DNA of 64,000 nucleotides, from positions 33,922,598 to 33,986,597 of the forward strand of contig CM046858.1 of assembly GCA_025617745.1 (NCBI GenBank). Reading direction: 5' to 3'. This DNA comes from Heliocidaris erythrogramma (lineage: Eukaryota; Echinodermata; Echinoidea; Camarodonta; Echinometridae). Position 1 is the first letter of the stretch; each line of letters starts with the position of its first letter. This document shows positions 11,395 to 22,441 of this stretch, piece after piece. Made by a program: the position numbers and the translations under genes. The notes beneath the pieces were generated by a model that saw only the letters and a list, made by a program, of their open reading frames with translations, was not told where the DNA came from and ran no database searches.

Positions 11395-12060
11395 TTTATA
11401 ATAAAGATGAATTAATTAAAAAAATATTTTCCCTTATTTTTCGCTTCATCTTTACTTCTATCCTCCCCTTCGTCTCTCTTTATTTTCTTCTTTCTCTTTC
11501 CTTTCCTTCTTTGCTTATGTTATTCTTTGTTTTGGCCTTCCTTCATCTTCTCTTTCTGTCCTTTCTTATGTTATTCTTTGTTTTTATCTTTCTTCATCTT
11601 TCTTGTTATCTTCTCTTATGCTTTTTTGTTTTGATCTTTCTTTGTTCTTCTCTTTCTTGAGAAGATCATTCTTGGATCTTCTCTTTCTGTCTTTCCATAT
11701 ATTGTTCTTTGTTCCCTTTCTTTATCTTATCTTGCTGTCTTTCCCTCATAAATGTTATTATTTGTTTTATCCTTCCACCATTTTGTCATTTTTCTCTCCT
11801 TATGTTTTCCTTTATTTTTTCCTTCTTTCATCTCTTTCATCTTTTGTTCTACCCTACCCCGTGCATTTCTTCATTATTCTCCTTTCATCTTCTCTTTTGA
11901 TCTTTCCTCTATCCCTTATTCTTTATTTCTTTCTTTTATCATCTTCTCTATTCTGTCTTTCTTATTCTAGCATCTTCTTCTCTTTCCTTCTTTTATGTTT
12001 TCAGTATTTTTCTCTTATTTCTTCCTTTTGCATTTTGTATTTATATTTGTTTTATATTTC
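11395..12060. repeat. Polypyrimidine tandem block of FB-A body
   Basis: A T/C-rich strand with loosely repeated phrases such as TTATGTTATTCTTTGTTTT. Long open frames (11352-11660, 11603-12115) encode only Phe/Leu/Ser-rich low-complexity peptide. The inverted copy is at 24660-25330 in unit 2. Similar blocks form the arms of the foldbacks at 39.3-40.3 kb and 60.2-62.4 kb. Confidence 0.85.
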
Positions 12061-12061
12061 T

Positions 12062-13195
12062 CTTCTAGTTTTCTCCAGAAGGGTGCGGTTTTTCGAAAAA
12101 AAAAACCTGCCATAAACTGTGACGTCATTTAAACCTAACTGAGATCTAGGATGCGTTCATAGGCGCCAGAAGTTGGGGGTGGGGCGATCGCCCCAACAAA
12201 AAGGTGGGGCGTAAATGGGCGTAATTGCATAATTTTGGGAGGGGCTGAAGTTTTTTGCCCGAATTTTAAGTTTCTCTTTTCTATGTATGAGCGAGCGAAG
12301 CTGCAAGAGAGGAAAAAATCGACACTGTCTTTTGTAGTGAAAATGCACAAAAATTACATGTATTCCAGTATTAAACTAAATATGAGGATATTGGAGCACC
12401 TCGCTGCCCGTAATGAGGTGATAGTCGAGCCAATATTGCCCTTCTCAAAATCCTCAAGGGGTTACAGCACTTCGCAGGCCTATATCCCCTCCAAGTTATC
12501 TACGGTATTTTACAAGCGAGGGAGAAAAGCGATTATTTTTTTTTATTTTTTATTTTTTTTATTTTTTTTTTTGGGGGGGGGGGTATTTTTAAGCTGCAAA
12601 AACGTCATTTCTTATTCGATGTACCAAGGAAAATTCGCAAAAGCCCAGTGCGATCTAGACCAAGATCCAAATATTGAACATTGATAAAAGTCCCTTTTCT
12701 CACTTCTTTCTCAAATGGGGGCACAACTCTGACGGAACAAGTGAGAAATAATCAAGGAATTTAGGAAGGCCACCGAAAGGTGATATTTCTTTCAAATCTA
12801 TGCAGAACATTAGAAAATGCGTTTTTATGTGCTTTAACATAATTATAATGGGGCAAAATATTGAAAAACAAAACAAAAACAGGGGCGTAACTAGTACTAA
12901 GTATGCGGCACGTGCCCCGCAAATCAGATGGGGAAAATAATGAAAGAGGAGAAAAGAGACAAAGATGGGGCAGAGGAAAAGGAAGAGAAAATAAGGCAAT
13001 AATTGGACCCCGTTTTGTTTTGCTTTCTTTTTGTTTTGTTCAAGCGGACCCTGCTCGCCAGCCCCCCCCCCCCCATAACAAGCTACCGTGCATCATGGAT
13101 TTTCTATGTTTGTTTTGAACTTAATTCAATTCTATCAAATTTATTCACATTTCTTCATACTGTAAAGCATATTGGTTGTTGTATGTAAACAACCA
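12062..13195. repeat. FB-A body, shared non-array segment
   Basis: This 1.1 kb matches 23540-24660 in inverted orientation, with minor indels. It contains GGTGGGGCG-rich sequence near 12175-12250, a long A/T and G run near 12540-12583, and GGGGCGTAACTAGTACTAAG at 12882. The 149-codon frame at 12235-12684 is partly retained in unit 2 as a shorter frame but matches no family I know and crosses a homopolymer, so I do not call it a gene. Confidence 0.6.
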
Positions 13196-13842
13196 TAGGA
13201 CCATCTGCTTTAAGTCCTTTAATTTTTATCTTGTATATAAATGACTTTCATAGATTATCAGATTTATTGACTTTTATTATGTATGCAGATGACACTAATC
13301 TATTTTTGTGTGATGTGTGATTAATTCTGAACTGAATTCAGTTGCAAAATGGATTAAGGCTAACAAGTTATCACTGAATCTAGAAAAAAAAATTACATGT
13401 TATTTAGTAATACTTTTAACGAACTACCTCATCCGATTCTCATAGATGATATACAAATACAAAAGGTAATTGAAACAAAATTTCTAGGCACTATAATAGA
13501 TAATAAGCTGTCATGGAAGCATCAGATTGATAATGTATGTAAATTGATATCCAGAAACATAGGTATGATTAATAAACTCAAATGGTCTTTTCCACCGCGC
13601 CAAACATACTTCTATCACTATACTCTACACTAGTTTTACCATATCTAAATTATGGAATATAGCCTGGGGGATACAGTGCGGCATGCCTGTTTAATAGACA
13701 GAGTTTTTTTTTTATTACAGAAAAGGGCTATGCGAATTATAAGTAATGTTAACTATCGCCACCACACTGATGGTCTTTTTCACTAATGTACTAAAAATTT
13801 ATGATATTTACCGCCTCAATCTTGCTGTACTTATGTTTCAGT
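13196..13842 (+). pseudogene. CR1-like LINE reverse transcriptase fragment
   Basis: Translation in shifting frames gives LSPLIFILYINDF, then YADDTNLFLC (catalytic motif C near 13281-13295), then a frame at 13397-13633 with FLGTIIDNKLSWKHQI, typical of the RT palm/thumb region. The fragment lacks the endonuclease and N-terminal RT, carries frameshifts and ends where CAGGGGCGGAT begins at 13843. The partner in unit 2 (22442-23540) is inverted and slightly more complete. Clade assignment to CR1/Crack/Rex-like elements is from motif style only. Confidence 0.8.
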
Positions 13843-14035
13843 ATCAGGGGCGGATTTTTTTCTAGATTTTTTCCAAGGGGGGGGGGGGGGGGTCGACCCA
13901 ACGACGATGCGAAGCATCGTCCACAAGCCACAAAGCGGCGATGTCCGCGAGCCGCGTAGCAGCGAGTCGATATTTTTTTGGTTGCTATTTTGAACCCCCG
14001 TAAGTATGGGCCGCAAAAGGGCCAAAATTAAAACT
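13843..14035. mobile_element. hAT-like element end and decayed flank
   Basis: Starts with CAGGGGCGGAT and a poly-G run (about 13877-13892), then GATGCGAAGCATCGTCC. The same blocks form the ends of the insertion at 22639-22902 in unit 2. A matching opposite end was not found here, so the copy is probably truncated by the adjacent minisatellite. Confidence 0.45.
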
Positions 14036-14334
14036 TTCAGAAATATAGACAACCACAGAAATAAAGGCAAATTCAGAAATATGCAACCACAGAAATAAAG
14101 ACAACCACAGAAATAAAGACAAATTCAGAAATATAGACAACCACAGAAATAAAGACAAATTCAGAAATATAGACAACCACAGAAATAAAGATAACTTCAG
14201 AAATAAAGACAACCACAGAAATAAAGACAACTCCAGAAATAAAGACAACCACAGAAATAAAGACAAATTCAGAAATATAGACAACCACAGAAATAAAGAT
14301 AACTTCAGAAATAAAGACAACCACAGAAATAAAG
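14036..14334. repeat. 18 bp minisatellite, ~16 copies
   Basis: Alternating variants of an 18 bp unit (AACCACAGAAATAAAGAC and a form with TTCAGAAATATAG) run without gaps. On the minus strand it gives open frames of repeating FLWLSLFL-type peptide, which are artefacts of the 18 bp period. The array is absent from units 2 and 3. Confidence 0.9.
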
Positions 14335-14342
14335 AAACCCCC

Positions 14343-14412
14343 CTGGTTTCAAACCCGGATCCTTCAGTTACGAGGCCACTGTTCGACCACTGAGCTATCT
14401 CGTCTTTCTCTG
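14343..14412 (-). ncRNA. tRNA-like sequence (A and B boxes)
   Basis: On the minus strand the A-box-like TAGCTCAGTGG and B-box-like GGGTTTGAAACC frame an anticodon-like CGT. Related copies on the plus strand lie at about 21715-21780 (unit 2) and 30945-31005 (unit 3), always next to GAGGATTATGGACATGAT-type sequence, so this is an element component, probably a tRNA-derived SINE head, and not a cellular tRNA. Confidence 0.6.
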
Positions 14413-14449
14413 AGGATTATAGACATGATAGTGGCAACACCTACTATAC

Positions 14450-15149
14450 AGCACCCCCCCCCCCCCCCCCCCGCACACCGCACACAGTCCCCTTCCCGCG
14501 CAAAGCTCTGACATTTTGTAGCAAATTTGAGAGAAAGATAAAGAAAGATAAAGGCTCGTAGCAAACAATTCTTTTTAGGCGGAAAGTTATAGGCATAGTT
14601 CGACGCCCAGACAAATTGTCCCCTTCCCACGCGAAACGCGAAACCTGTGATGTTTTATAGCAAATTGAAGAATAAGATAGCAGCTCGTACATGTAGTACC
14701 TTCTTTTAGGCGGAAAGTTAGTTCGACACCCGGACTGCTTTCAATTATTGGACGCAATGCTGCACCGTATGTATCAGGGGTGGATGCATGGATGTGGGAG
14801 TTACTTCCCCCTTCCCGCGGGAAGCGCGAAAACTTTTATCAAATTTCGTAGCCCCTTTAGGCTTTTATCTTTCTCTTCCTCCGCTTGCTCCTCTTCCTCC
14901 GCATTTTCGCTCTCGCCTTTTTTAAGGGGCTGAAAAGGGGGCATGCCCCCCCCCCCCTTTGCCCGCCTGGCTAGGCCAGGGCTGAATTTGTTTCATCGCC
15001 CCACCCCGTATTGCTTCGACACAGCCGTGGGGTGTCTCCCATCCAATATTATTATTTCTGTTTGCTAAATTAATTCTTTCATATTTGAGTGTTCATTGAA
15101 GAATGAAAATCATTTTACAATATTTTACAAATAATCCTAATTTCTTCTT
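14450..15149. repeat. FB-A body: tandem GCGCGAAGC modules
   Basis: Several ~120 bp modules contain CCCTTCCCGCGCGAAGC-like sequence, GAGAGAAAGATAA and GGCGGAAAGTTA. They are repeated at 20750-21500 in unit 2 (inverted) and 30200-30700 in unit 3. The segment ends with a conserved AT-rich transition (TTTACAAATAATCCTAA) into the B-end array. Short frames here are spurious. Confidence 0.75.
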
Positions 15150-16068
15150 CTATTATGAATAGCGACCGTTTTGTTTGATTATGAATAGCGACCCATTTCT
15201 TAAATTATGAATAGCGACCCTCTTCTTTGATTATGAATATAGCGATCCTCTTCTCTGATTATGAATAGCGACCCTCTACTCCGATTATGAATAGCGACCC
15301 TCTTCTCTGATTATGAATAGCGACCCTCTTCTTTGATTATGAATAGCGACCCTCTTCTCTGATTATGAATAGCGACCCTCTTCTTTGATTATGAATAGCG
15401 ACCCTCTTCTTCGATTATGAATAGCGACCCTCTACTCCGATTATGAATAGCGACCCTCTTCTTTGATTATGAATAGCGACCCTCTTCTCTGATTATGAAT
15501 AGCGACCCTCTTCTTTGATTATGAATAGCGACCCTCTTCTCTGATTATGAATAGCGACCCTCTTCTTTGATTATGAATAGCGACCCTCTTCTCTGATTAT
15601 GAATAGCGACCCTCTTCTTCGATTATGAATAGCGACCCTCTTCTTTGATTATGAATAGCGACCCTCTTCTCCGATTATGAATAGCGACCCTCTTCTCCGA
15701 TTATGAATAGCGACCCTTATGAATATTGACCTTCATGAATAACGACCCTCTTTTCCTATTATGAATAGCGACCCTCTTCTTCGATTATGAGTAGCGACCC
15801 TTATGATTAACGACCCCGATATGGTATTATGAATAGCGACCCTGTATCTGTATTATGTATAGCGACCCTTATGCCTTATTATGAATAGCGGCCCTTATCA
15901 GTAATGACCCTTTTCTTCGATTATGAATAGCAACCCTCTTCTCCTATTATGAATAGCAATCCTTATGAATAATGCTCCTCATGAGTTTATGAATAGTGAC
16001 CCCCTTTTCGCTTTATGAATAGCGACCCTACAGGTACAGGAAATTAGACATTATGATTAGCGGTCCTT
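15150..16068 (-). repeat. FB-A unit 1, B-end array (~26 bp repeat)
   Basis: Inverted relative to the A-end array (phrase GATTATGAATAGCGACCC). About 33 copies: homogeneous near the body, irregular towards the terminus. The order of irregular variants (with TATGGTATTATGAATAG, then TATCTGTATTATG, then CCTTATTATGAATAGCGG) mirrors that of the A end, which shows the two arrays are one ancestral inverted repeat. Confidence 0.95.
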
Positions 16069-16072
16069 ACCC

Positions 16073-17030
16073 TGATAGCAGAAAGTGGTAAAAATTACGT
16101 GATATTTACGTCGTGGTTTTCGTCTTTTTTACGTCCTGTAATTACGTCAATAAGACGACAACTTGCACCAACGCAAGACGTCAAGAGGACGTCTTATTTT
16201 GACGTCATCTGTACACTGTAAAAACTGAAGTGCTGTATATAGCACTTTTTGAGGGCATGCATAGGGACTGCACTCAGAGTGCTATTGAATGCACACAGCG
16301 TGCTATTTCAGCACTTTCACGGGAGCTGGACCGGCTCCTTAAACTGCTAAACATTCATTAAAAAAAATGATTTGGGCGAGCTTCGAACCAGGGTCCGCTG
16401 ATCGAGAATTGCTGGCATTACCGCTAGACTAACTCACACTGTACGATTTAGAGCAGATCATATTGTTACATAGTGAATTTACGACACCACATAGTTTATG
16501 TTATCTACTTGACTCCCATGACTAAACTGGATTGCAAGAAGCATTCGTTAGTCCATCGGTAACGTCAGCGCCTCTCAATCTGCGGAACCTGGTTCGAGTC
16601 TCGCCACGGTCACATTTTTTTTTTGCTGGTAATTTAGCACACTACAAGTGCTATAAACAGCATTTCAGGTGCAGTCACTATACATGCCCCTAAAAGTAGC
16701 ACTTTAGTTTTTACAGTGTACAAGACGTAGAGATGACGTCAAAATAAGACGTCCTCTTGACGTCTTGCGTTGGTGCAAGTTGTCGTCTTATTGACGTAAT
16801 TACAGGACGTAAAAAAGACGAAAACCGCGACGTAAATATCACGTCATTATTAACACTTTCTGCTATCAGGGAGAGGAATGAAGACGTAGAGATGACGTCA
16901 AAATAAGACGTCCTCTTGACGTCTTGCGTTGGTGCAAGTTGTCGTCTTATTGACGTAATTACAGGACGTAAAAAAGACGAAAACCACGACGTAAATATCA
17001 CGTCATTTTTTAACACTTTCTGCTATCAGG
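16073..17030. mobile_element. Palindromic Tc1/mariner-like MITE inside FB-A unit 1
   Basis: Ends are CCCTGATAGCAGAAAGTG and its inverse. The empty site is preserved in unit 2 (near 19862-19885), where CCTTATGAGCC is continuous, so the insertion is defined. The flanks fit a TA target with one later change on the right. Its right arm is tandemly duplicated (about 16723-16870 and 16880-17030) and rich in GACGTC-type motifs, which produces a repetitive 101-codon minus-strand frame of no significance. A second MITE is nested in it. Confidence 0.75.
16215..16719. mobile_element. Nested ~505 bp MITE with inverted tRNA-like arms
   Basis: Terminal repeats CACTGTAAAAACT (left) and the inverse (right) are flanked by TA on both sides, as for Tc1/mariner elements. 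The arms contain tRNA-like segments facing each other: about 16374-16441 on the minus strand and 16538-16614 on the plus strand. Both have B-box-like GGTTCGA sequence. A tRNA-derived segment was probably captured and then duplicated inverted. No coding capacity. Confidence 0.7.
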
Positions 17031-17082
17031 GCATGAGCCACTGGTCCTTATGACTAGCGGTCCTTATGACTAGCGAGGTTAT

Positions 17083-17245
17083 CAAGGCCGTACGCAGAAA
17101 TTTTTTCCTGGGGGGCAAGATGATCGCTTTCAAAGGAACCCATAACTTGAAGTCTAAAACCCGATTTAAAAAAAGTATGGTTTTGAAATTTCTGGGGGGC
17201 AACTGCCCCCTGCCCCCACCCCCCCCCCCGCTGCGTACGGCCTTG
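17083..17245. mobile_element. 163 bp hAT-like MITE with 8 bp target duplication
   Basis: Same family as 5920-6091: ends CAAGGCCGTACGCAG and inverse, nearly identical interior. GAGGTTAT is duplicated at 17075-17082 and 17246-17253. It lies a few bases from the right terminus of FB-A unit 1, and units 2 and 3 show that terminus uninterrupted, so it inserted after unit 1. Confidence 0.9.
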
Positions 17246-17256
17246 GAGGTTATCCC

Positions 17257-17320
17257 CCCTCTAAGACCCCTTGAGAGTGGATACCCTAAAGGGGGTATGT
17301 GTCCGGATACGGTCAGCACC
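17257..17320. repeat. Family B array, right end
   Basis: Continuation of the array interrupted at 10141, with the duplicated CCCTCTAA at 17257-17264, ending in GTGTCCGGATACGG at about 17303-17316. Confidence 0.75.
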
Positions 17321-19800
17321 ATACACTTTCAATGACGATACATGTATCTCATTAAGAGTGTATGGTGCTACAGAGAATATTAAGTGCTAAATTAAAAGAC
17401 ATATATCACAACAATAAAACAAAATGATCACATTTAACCAAGAGATGTATAAAACCATGATAAATACTCCTTTAATAAACTTTGGAAAGCTCATGTAACA
17501 AAAAAGTTTGTTTCTATGTTATAACACACACAAGTATATTGCAACAATACTTTTATGACATATGATGTTAACTCTTTGGCATGAATACTGTTCTCTCCAT
17601 TACAATGTCCCATAATTTGTCGATAACACCTTAATGGAAAGCCAGCAAGAAAAGTGAAAGACATCTTGATTCATACTTGAAAATAATGGGACAGTGCTAA
17701 AAACAATTCCCCCCAAAATATTAGCTTGTGAGTACCAGTATATATCAAAGGCAAGAGTAGGTCAATATTAAAATGTAGTCTGCTTATTAATACTTTACAC
17801 ATTTCAGTGACTAAATTAGGCATGAAAATATGCTTCTTAAATTGGTCTTTAATTTACAAGTTGTACTCGAGATTATATTTTTAATGTTTCAACACATTTT
17901 GTTAAATCAAATACATGATCTACACCCTAATAAACATATTCCAATTGGGGATGCAATACAAGTTTGAATCAGCATGAAGCAGTGAACAGTGTTACTTCTT
18001 AAATTATGTAAACATTATTTTTTTTGCCAAAACCCTAGGGATTCTCTGCTAAAGTTAAGATTTTCTTACAGATGAATTAAGGTGACTATTCTGGCCATAT
18101 CAACATATCAATACAGTACCGAAAAATCTAACTAAATCACACCTAATTCTTCAATGATCTTCCATACTAGCAAAGAAATATGTTGTAAATGAAACACTAG
18201 TAAACTTCTTATGAAAAGATTGTTAAATATATAAATACTCTTTCAAGATGAAGACAGGCAATATACACCAAGTAACAGGAATAACTTTATGCAGCATGTC
18301 TCCTGACATTGTACATTAACTAACATCGTTTCACATGAGAAACTACATGGGAAGTCAAGGTGTGAATACCATTTATCATAACTCTGAAAAAGGATGGCAA
18401 GGAAAACAAGATCTACTCTACAAATGTATAACAAAACAAATTAAAACAAATAAAATGCAAACAAAGTGAGGCATCTCTTTACTGAGTTTCTCTGGCTGCC
18501 TGGCGAAAATCTAAACACGTTCAGATAAATGCTGAAATTCTAAGGTTACTGAACACACATACACACACAACAAGGGTGAAGTTGAATCAGTTTCTTTTCC
18601 CATTCTCCAGAAGCCCCTCACCTACATAACTGTTCAGTAGGATTGTAGACAATTAACCATCACATACTGGTCTTCTGCTACTTTTATGTGCACTGTGAAG
18701 TTGAAGTTAACTCGTACTGAATTAATATAATCTGTGATTCGCACATGATATATTCCATATAATGTCCATTTCAATTTGCATATCATATACAAAAACAATA
18801 ATGTCCATTTTACCTTTTCAAACCGTTACAAAACGGCAATATTTGTCAAATTGTTACATTTTCTTATACACAATATACGATTATCTTCATCTATATACTG
18901 TATATAGATATATATCTTATGTAAACATGATTTACAGGTATCCTGGATGTGCAATAGCTTTGAAACTAATTGTCTTCAATAAAAGTGAGGTTTTTTAAAA
19001 TGAATCAGTAGTAACTGACAATAATAATAATAATGATAATGATAACACTGAAAATGATGATGATGATGATAATTAATATTAATAATCATAATAAAAATAG
19101 TAATAAAAATGATAACATTGATACATAATGTGATGATGTTAACAACAACAGGAACAATTAAGAATAATGGTAAATTTGTCGCTTTTTTTTTTTCTTTTTT
19201 ATATTTATTTAAATCAATTTAAGGTGCATCTACCAGGGTTCGGATTGGTTCTTTTTTCTTATGACAAACAAAATCATTTACCATGAATATTACAGGAATT
19301 TCAGATAAAACCGCTCAAAACGTATACTTTTATGATAAAGAAGTCCATCTCACTTGACTACCACCTGCGTAATATAATGGGCAGAAAAATGGCACATAAT
19401 GTGTCCATATCCACTGTAGGACTATTATGTCTCAAAGAAGAATCACAATAATTTTGTGAAAGTAAAATACAGCAGGCGAATCAGCCCTACAGCAGTCAAA
19501 TCGGAATATAAAATGTGTAAACAGACACACACACACACACACACACAAAAGAAAATCTGATTTGCTTGAAGAATTTGTTTCCTGATCGACGAAACAAGAA
19601 AATTCAGTTTCCTTGTTCTTGCTTATCATCAATAAGTCAACCATCAGGTAGACAAGTTTGATCAATAGACTGCGAGTATAGACTGCAAATGATCCGAGCT
19701 ATAGAAATATTGCTCAATAAAAATATAGATAACTTAATGGGCTATTCTCACACAGGGCCTGTAATAGTATGCGAGATGCTCTGGAGGAAATGCATCTGTG
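17320..19800. other. Unique AT-rich spacer between FB-A units 1 and 2
   Basis: No recognisable gene. It holds a short hairpin (GCACCATACAC near 17316 pairing with GTGTATGGTGC near 17360), (AAT/GAT)n at 19019-19140 and (AC)n at 19525-19547. The long non-repetitive AT-rich stretch 17380-19000 could include untranslated host sequence, but I see no coding exon. Confidence 0.5.
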
Positions 19801-19824
19801 GGATATCGGGATAACCTCGCTAGT

Positions 19825-20716
19825 CATAAGGACCGCTAGTCATAAGGACCGCTAGTCATAAGGACCAGTGGCTCATAAGGACCGCTAATCATAACGTGTA
19901 ATTTCCTATACCTGTAGGGTCGCTATTCATAAAGCAAAAAGGGGGTCACTATTCGTAAACTCATAAGGAGCATGTTTGCTATTCATAATAGGAGAAAAAG
20001 GATTGGTATTCATAATCAAAGAAAAGGGTCATTACTCATAAGGGCCCCTATTCATAATAAGTCATAAGGGTCGCTATACATAATACAGATACAGGGTCGC
20101 TATTCATAATACCAAATCGGGGTCGTTAATCATAAGGGTCGCTACTCATAATCGAAGAAGAGGGTCGCTATTCATAATAGGAAAAGAGGGTCGTTATTCA
20201 TAAAGGTTAATATTCATAAGGGTCGCTATTCATAATCGGAGAAGAGGGTCGCTATTCATAATCAAAGAAGAGGGTCGCTATTCATAATCGAAGAAGAGGG
20301 TCGCTATTCATAATCGAAGAAGAGGGTCGCTATTCATAATCAAAGAAGAGGGTCGCTATTCATAATCGGAGAAGAGGGTCGCTATTCATAATGAGAGAAG
20401 AGGGTCGCTATTCATAATCAAAGAAGAGGGTCGCTATTCATAATCAAAGAAGAGGGTCGCTATTCATAATCAAAGAAGAGGGTCGCTATTCATAATCAAA
20501 GAAGAGGGTCGCTATTCATAATCAAAGAAGAGGGTCGCTATTCATAATCAGAGAAGAGGGTCGCTATTCATAATCAGAGAAGAGGGTCGCTATTCATTAT
20601 CAAAGAAGAGGGTCGTTATTCATAATCGGAGAAGAGGGTCGCTATTCACAATCAGGAAAGAGGGTCGCTATTCATAATCTAAGAAGAGGGTCGCTATTCA
20701 TAATCGAAGAAGAGGT
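19825..20716 (+). repeat. FB-A unit 2, B-end array
   Basis: About 32 copies of the ~26 bp repeat, mostly AATCAAAGAAGAGGGTCGC or AATCGAAGAAGAGGGTCGC variants. It ends by merging into TTAGGATTATTTGTAAAAT, the same transition as in unit 1 (inverted) and unit 3. Confidence 0.95.
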
Positions 20717-21800
20717 TAGGATTATTTGTAAAATATTGTAATATGATTTTTATTGTTCAACACTCAAATAATGAAAGATTTAATTTAACAAAAAAAAAAT
20801 GATAATATTGGATGGGAGACACCCCACGGCTGTGTCGAAACAAATACACCCCTGGCCTAGCCAGTTGGGCAAAGGGGGGGGGGGGGCATGTCCCCCTATT
20901 CAGCCCCTTAAAAAAAGGGCGAGATCGAAAAAGCGGAGGAGCGGAGGAAGAGAAAGATAAAAGCCTAAAAAGGCGCTACGAAATTTGATAAAAGTTTTCG
21001 CGCTTCCCGCGGGAAGGGGGAAGTAACTCCCCATCCATGCATCTACCCCTGATACATACGGTGCAGCATTGCGTCGAATAATTGAAAGCAGTCCGGGTGT
21101 CGAACTAACTTTCCGCCTAAAAGAAGGTGCTACATGTACGAGCCGCTATCTTATTCTTAATAACTATGTCTATAACTTTCCGCCTAAAAAGAATTGTTTG
21201 CTACGAGCCTTTATCTTTCTCTCAAATTTGCTACAAAATGTCAGATCTTTGCGAGGGAAGGGGGACCCCCCCCCCCCTCCATGCCCCCACCCCTGTTACA
21301 TACAGTGCAGTATAGCGACGAACCATTATCTTTATCTCAGATTTTGCTATGAAACGTCAGAGCTTTCGTACTTCGCGCGGGAGGGGGAAAACCATAGAGT
21401 TACATACCCCTAACAACTCTATGGGGAAACGCCCCCTCCACCCCCTGGGGAGCACGCAAAGAGTGCTCATCACCAGATTTGCACGCTTCGCACGCTCACA
21501 AACGCCCCATATTGAAAATCCTGGCTAGGCTTGTGTCCCCCACTCCCCATCAGTCCGACCACGTTGCGCCATTCGACCCATCTTACCTCGGTACAAGCAC
21601 ATAGTACTGACAATTTTCGTCAAAGTAATTCATAAATGGCATAGCCTGTGTGCGGGTGGCGGGGGTGGGGTGCTGTATAGTAGGTGTTGCCACTATCATG
21701 TCCATAATCCTCAGAGAAAGGCGAGATAGGTCAGGGGTCGAATAGTGGCCTCGTAACTGAAGGATGCGGGTTTGAAACCCTTTGGTAAGGCATTAACCCC
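20717..21800. repeat. FB-A unit 2 body modules and tRNA-like copy
   Basis: Inverted counterpart of 14340-15149: GCGCGAAGC-type modules, poly-G/C runs, and a plus-strand tRNA-like sequence at about 21715-21780. Frames 21069-21413 and 21127-21315 are spurious. Confidence 0.7.
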
Positions 21801-21819
21801 AAGTCCCTCGAAGAGGATT

Positions 21820-22441
21820 TCAGATTCAGATTTCAGATTTTTTCAAATTTTAGATTTTATTTCATTACATTTTCATTTTCATGTATATAACAATATGCAT
21901 TATGCAATCAACAATATAATTGACAAAACAACTTAGTGCAGAAACGTTTTTGATCATTACAAGCAAAATAAAGTGCATTAAGCAAGAAAAAAAAAAGATA
22001 CAATAGTGAATACTACATTAGATTAATTTTATGAAAAGGAGAATGAAAACAGAGACCAGCATAGAAGCATAGCTTGTAGAAGCGCTGGTGCCTGGCAAAA
22101 GATAAATCATGAATATACTACATAAAAATAGACTGGGCAACCATGCATAAAATGCAAATAAAATAAAAGGGGAAAAGAAGAAGACAGATGCATGGCCATG
22201 GAAAGCAAACAAATCATAGGCATAACACACTTTCCATCGAAGAGAAAGCATTGAAAAATAATGTGAACACAAAAAGCTGGGAATAGTAACAATGGAAAGG
22301 AGTAAACTTTACAAAAGACAGAACAAGAAAGAAGGACAAAGTGACAGGGGGTGAGGAAGGGGGGGGGGGGGCAGGATCTGGAAGGTTTAATTTAGTCTAT
22401 TGATTTTACTACACAGGTAAACAAAAATCATCATTGAGGGA
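21820..22441 (-). mobile_element. 3' UTR and tail of the CR1-like LINE
   Basis: Downstream of the LINE frame on the minus strand lies AT-rich sequence that ends in short repeats (AAATCTGAAATCTGAATCTG on the minus strand, near 21815-21840). Short terminal microsatellites are usual at CR1/L2-type 3' ends. A poly-G run interrupts near 22359-22371. Confidence 0.5.

Larger units (their letters stand above)
10142..17256 (+). mobile_element. FB-A unit 1: 7.1 kb foldback element, 8 bp target duplication
   Basis: The left end reads GGGGTCTGCTCGCTAGTCA. The right end, read inward from the other strand, begins GGGATAACCTCGCTAGTCA. CCCTCTAA is duplicated exactly at 10134-10141 and 17257-17264. Both ends carry arrays of a ~26 bp repeat in opposite orientation (10160-10983 and 15150-17080), so the terminal inverted repeats are themselves tandem arrays. 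The body (10985-15150) holds a polypyrimidine block, a CR1-like LINE fragment, an 18 bp minisatellite and a tRNA-like sequence. No transposase is visible, so the unit is non-autonomous. The architecture matches Drosophila foldback/Galileo and sea-urchin TU elements; whether it is related to any of them is inference. Confidence 0.85.

Noticed and set aside
11352-12115. Hydrophobic Phe/Leu-rich frames resembling membrane proteins
   Set aside because: Translation of a polypyrimidine repeat; the same occurs at 24.6-25.3, 39.5-40.2 and 60.2-62.3 kb in several frames.
12235-12684. 149-codon frame in FB-A body
   Set aside because: Crosses a long A/T and G homopolymer and its counterpart in unit 2 is broken; no family recognised.
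13985-14324. Open frames of repeating FLWLSLFL-type peptide on the minus strand
   Set aside because: Produced by an 18 bp minisatellite, a multiple of three; no start context or domain.
16711-17016. 101-codon repetitive frame
   Set aside because: Crosses the tandemly duplicated arm of a MITE; the protein repeat mirrors the DNA repeat.
22107-22292. Short hydrophobic frames on the minus strand
   Set aside because: Lie in LINE 3' UTR sequence; no domain.
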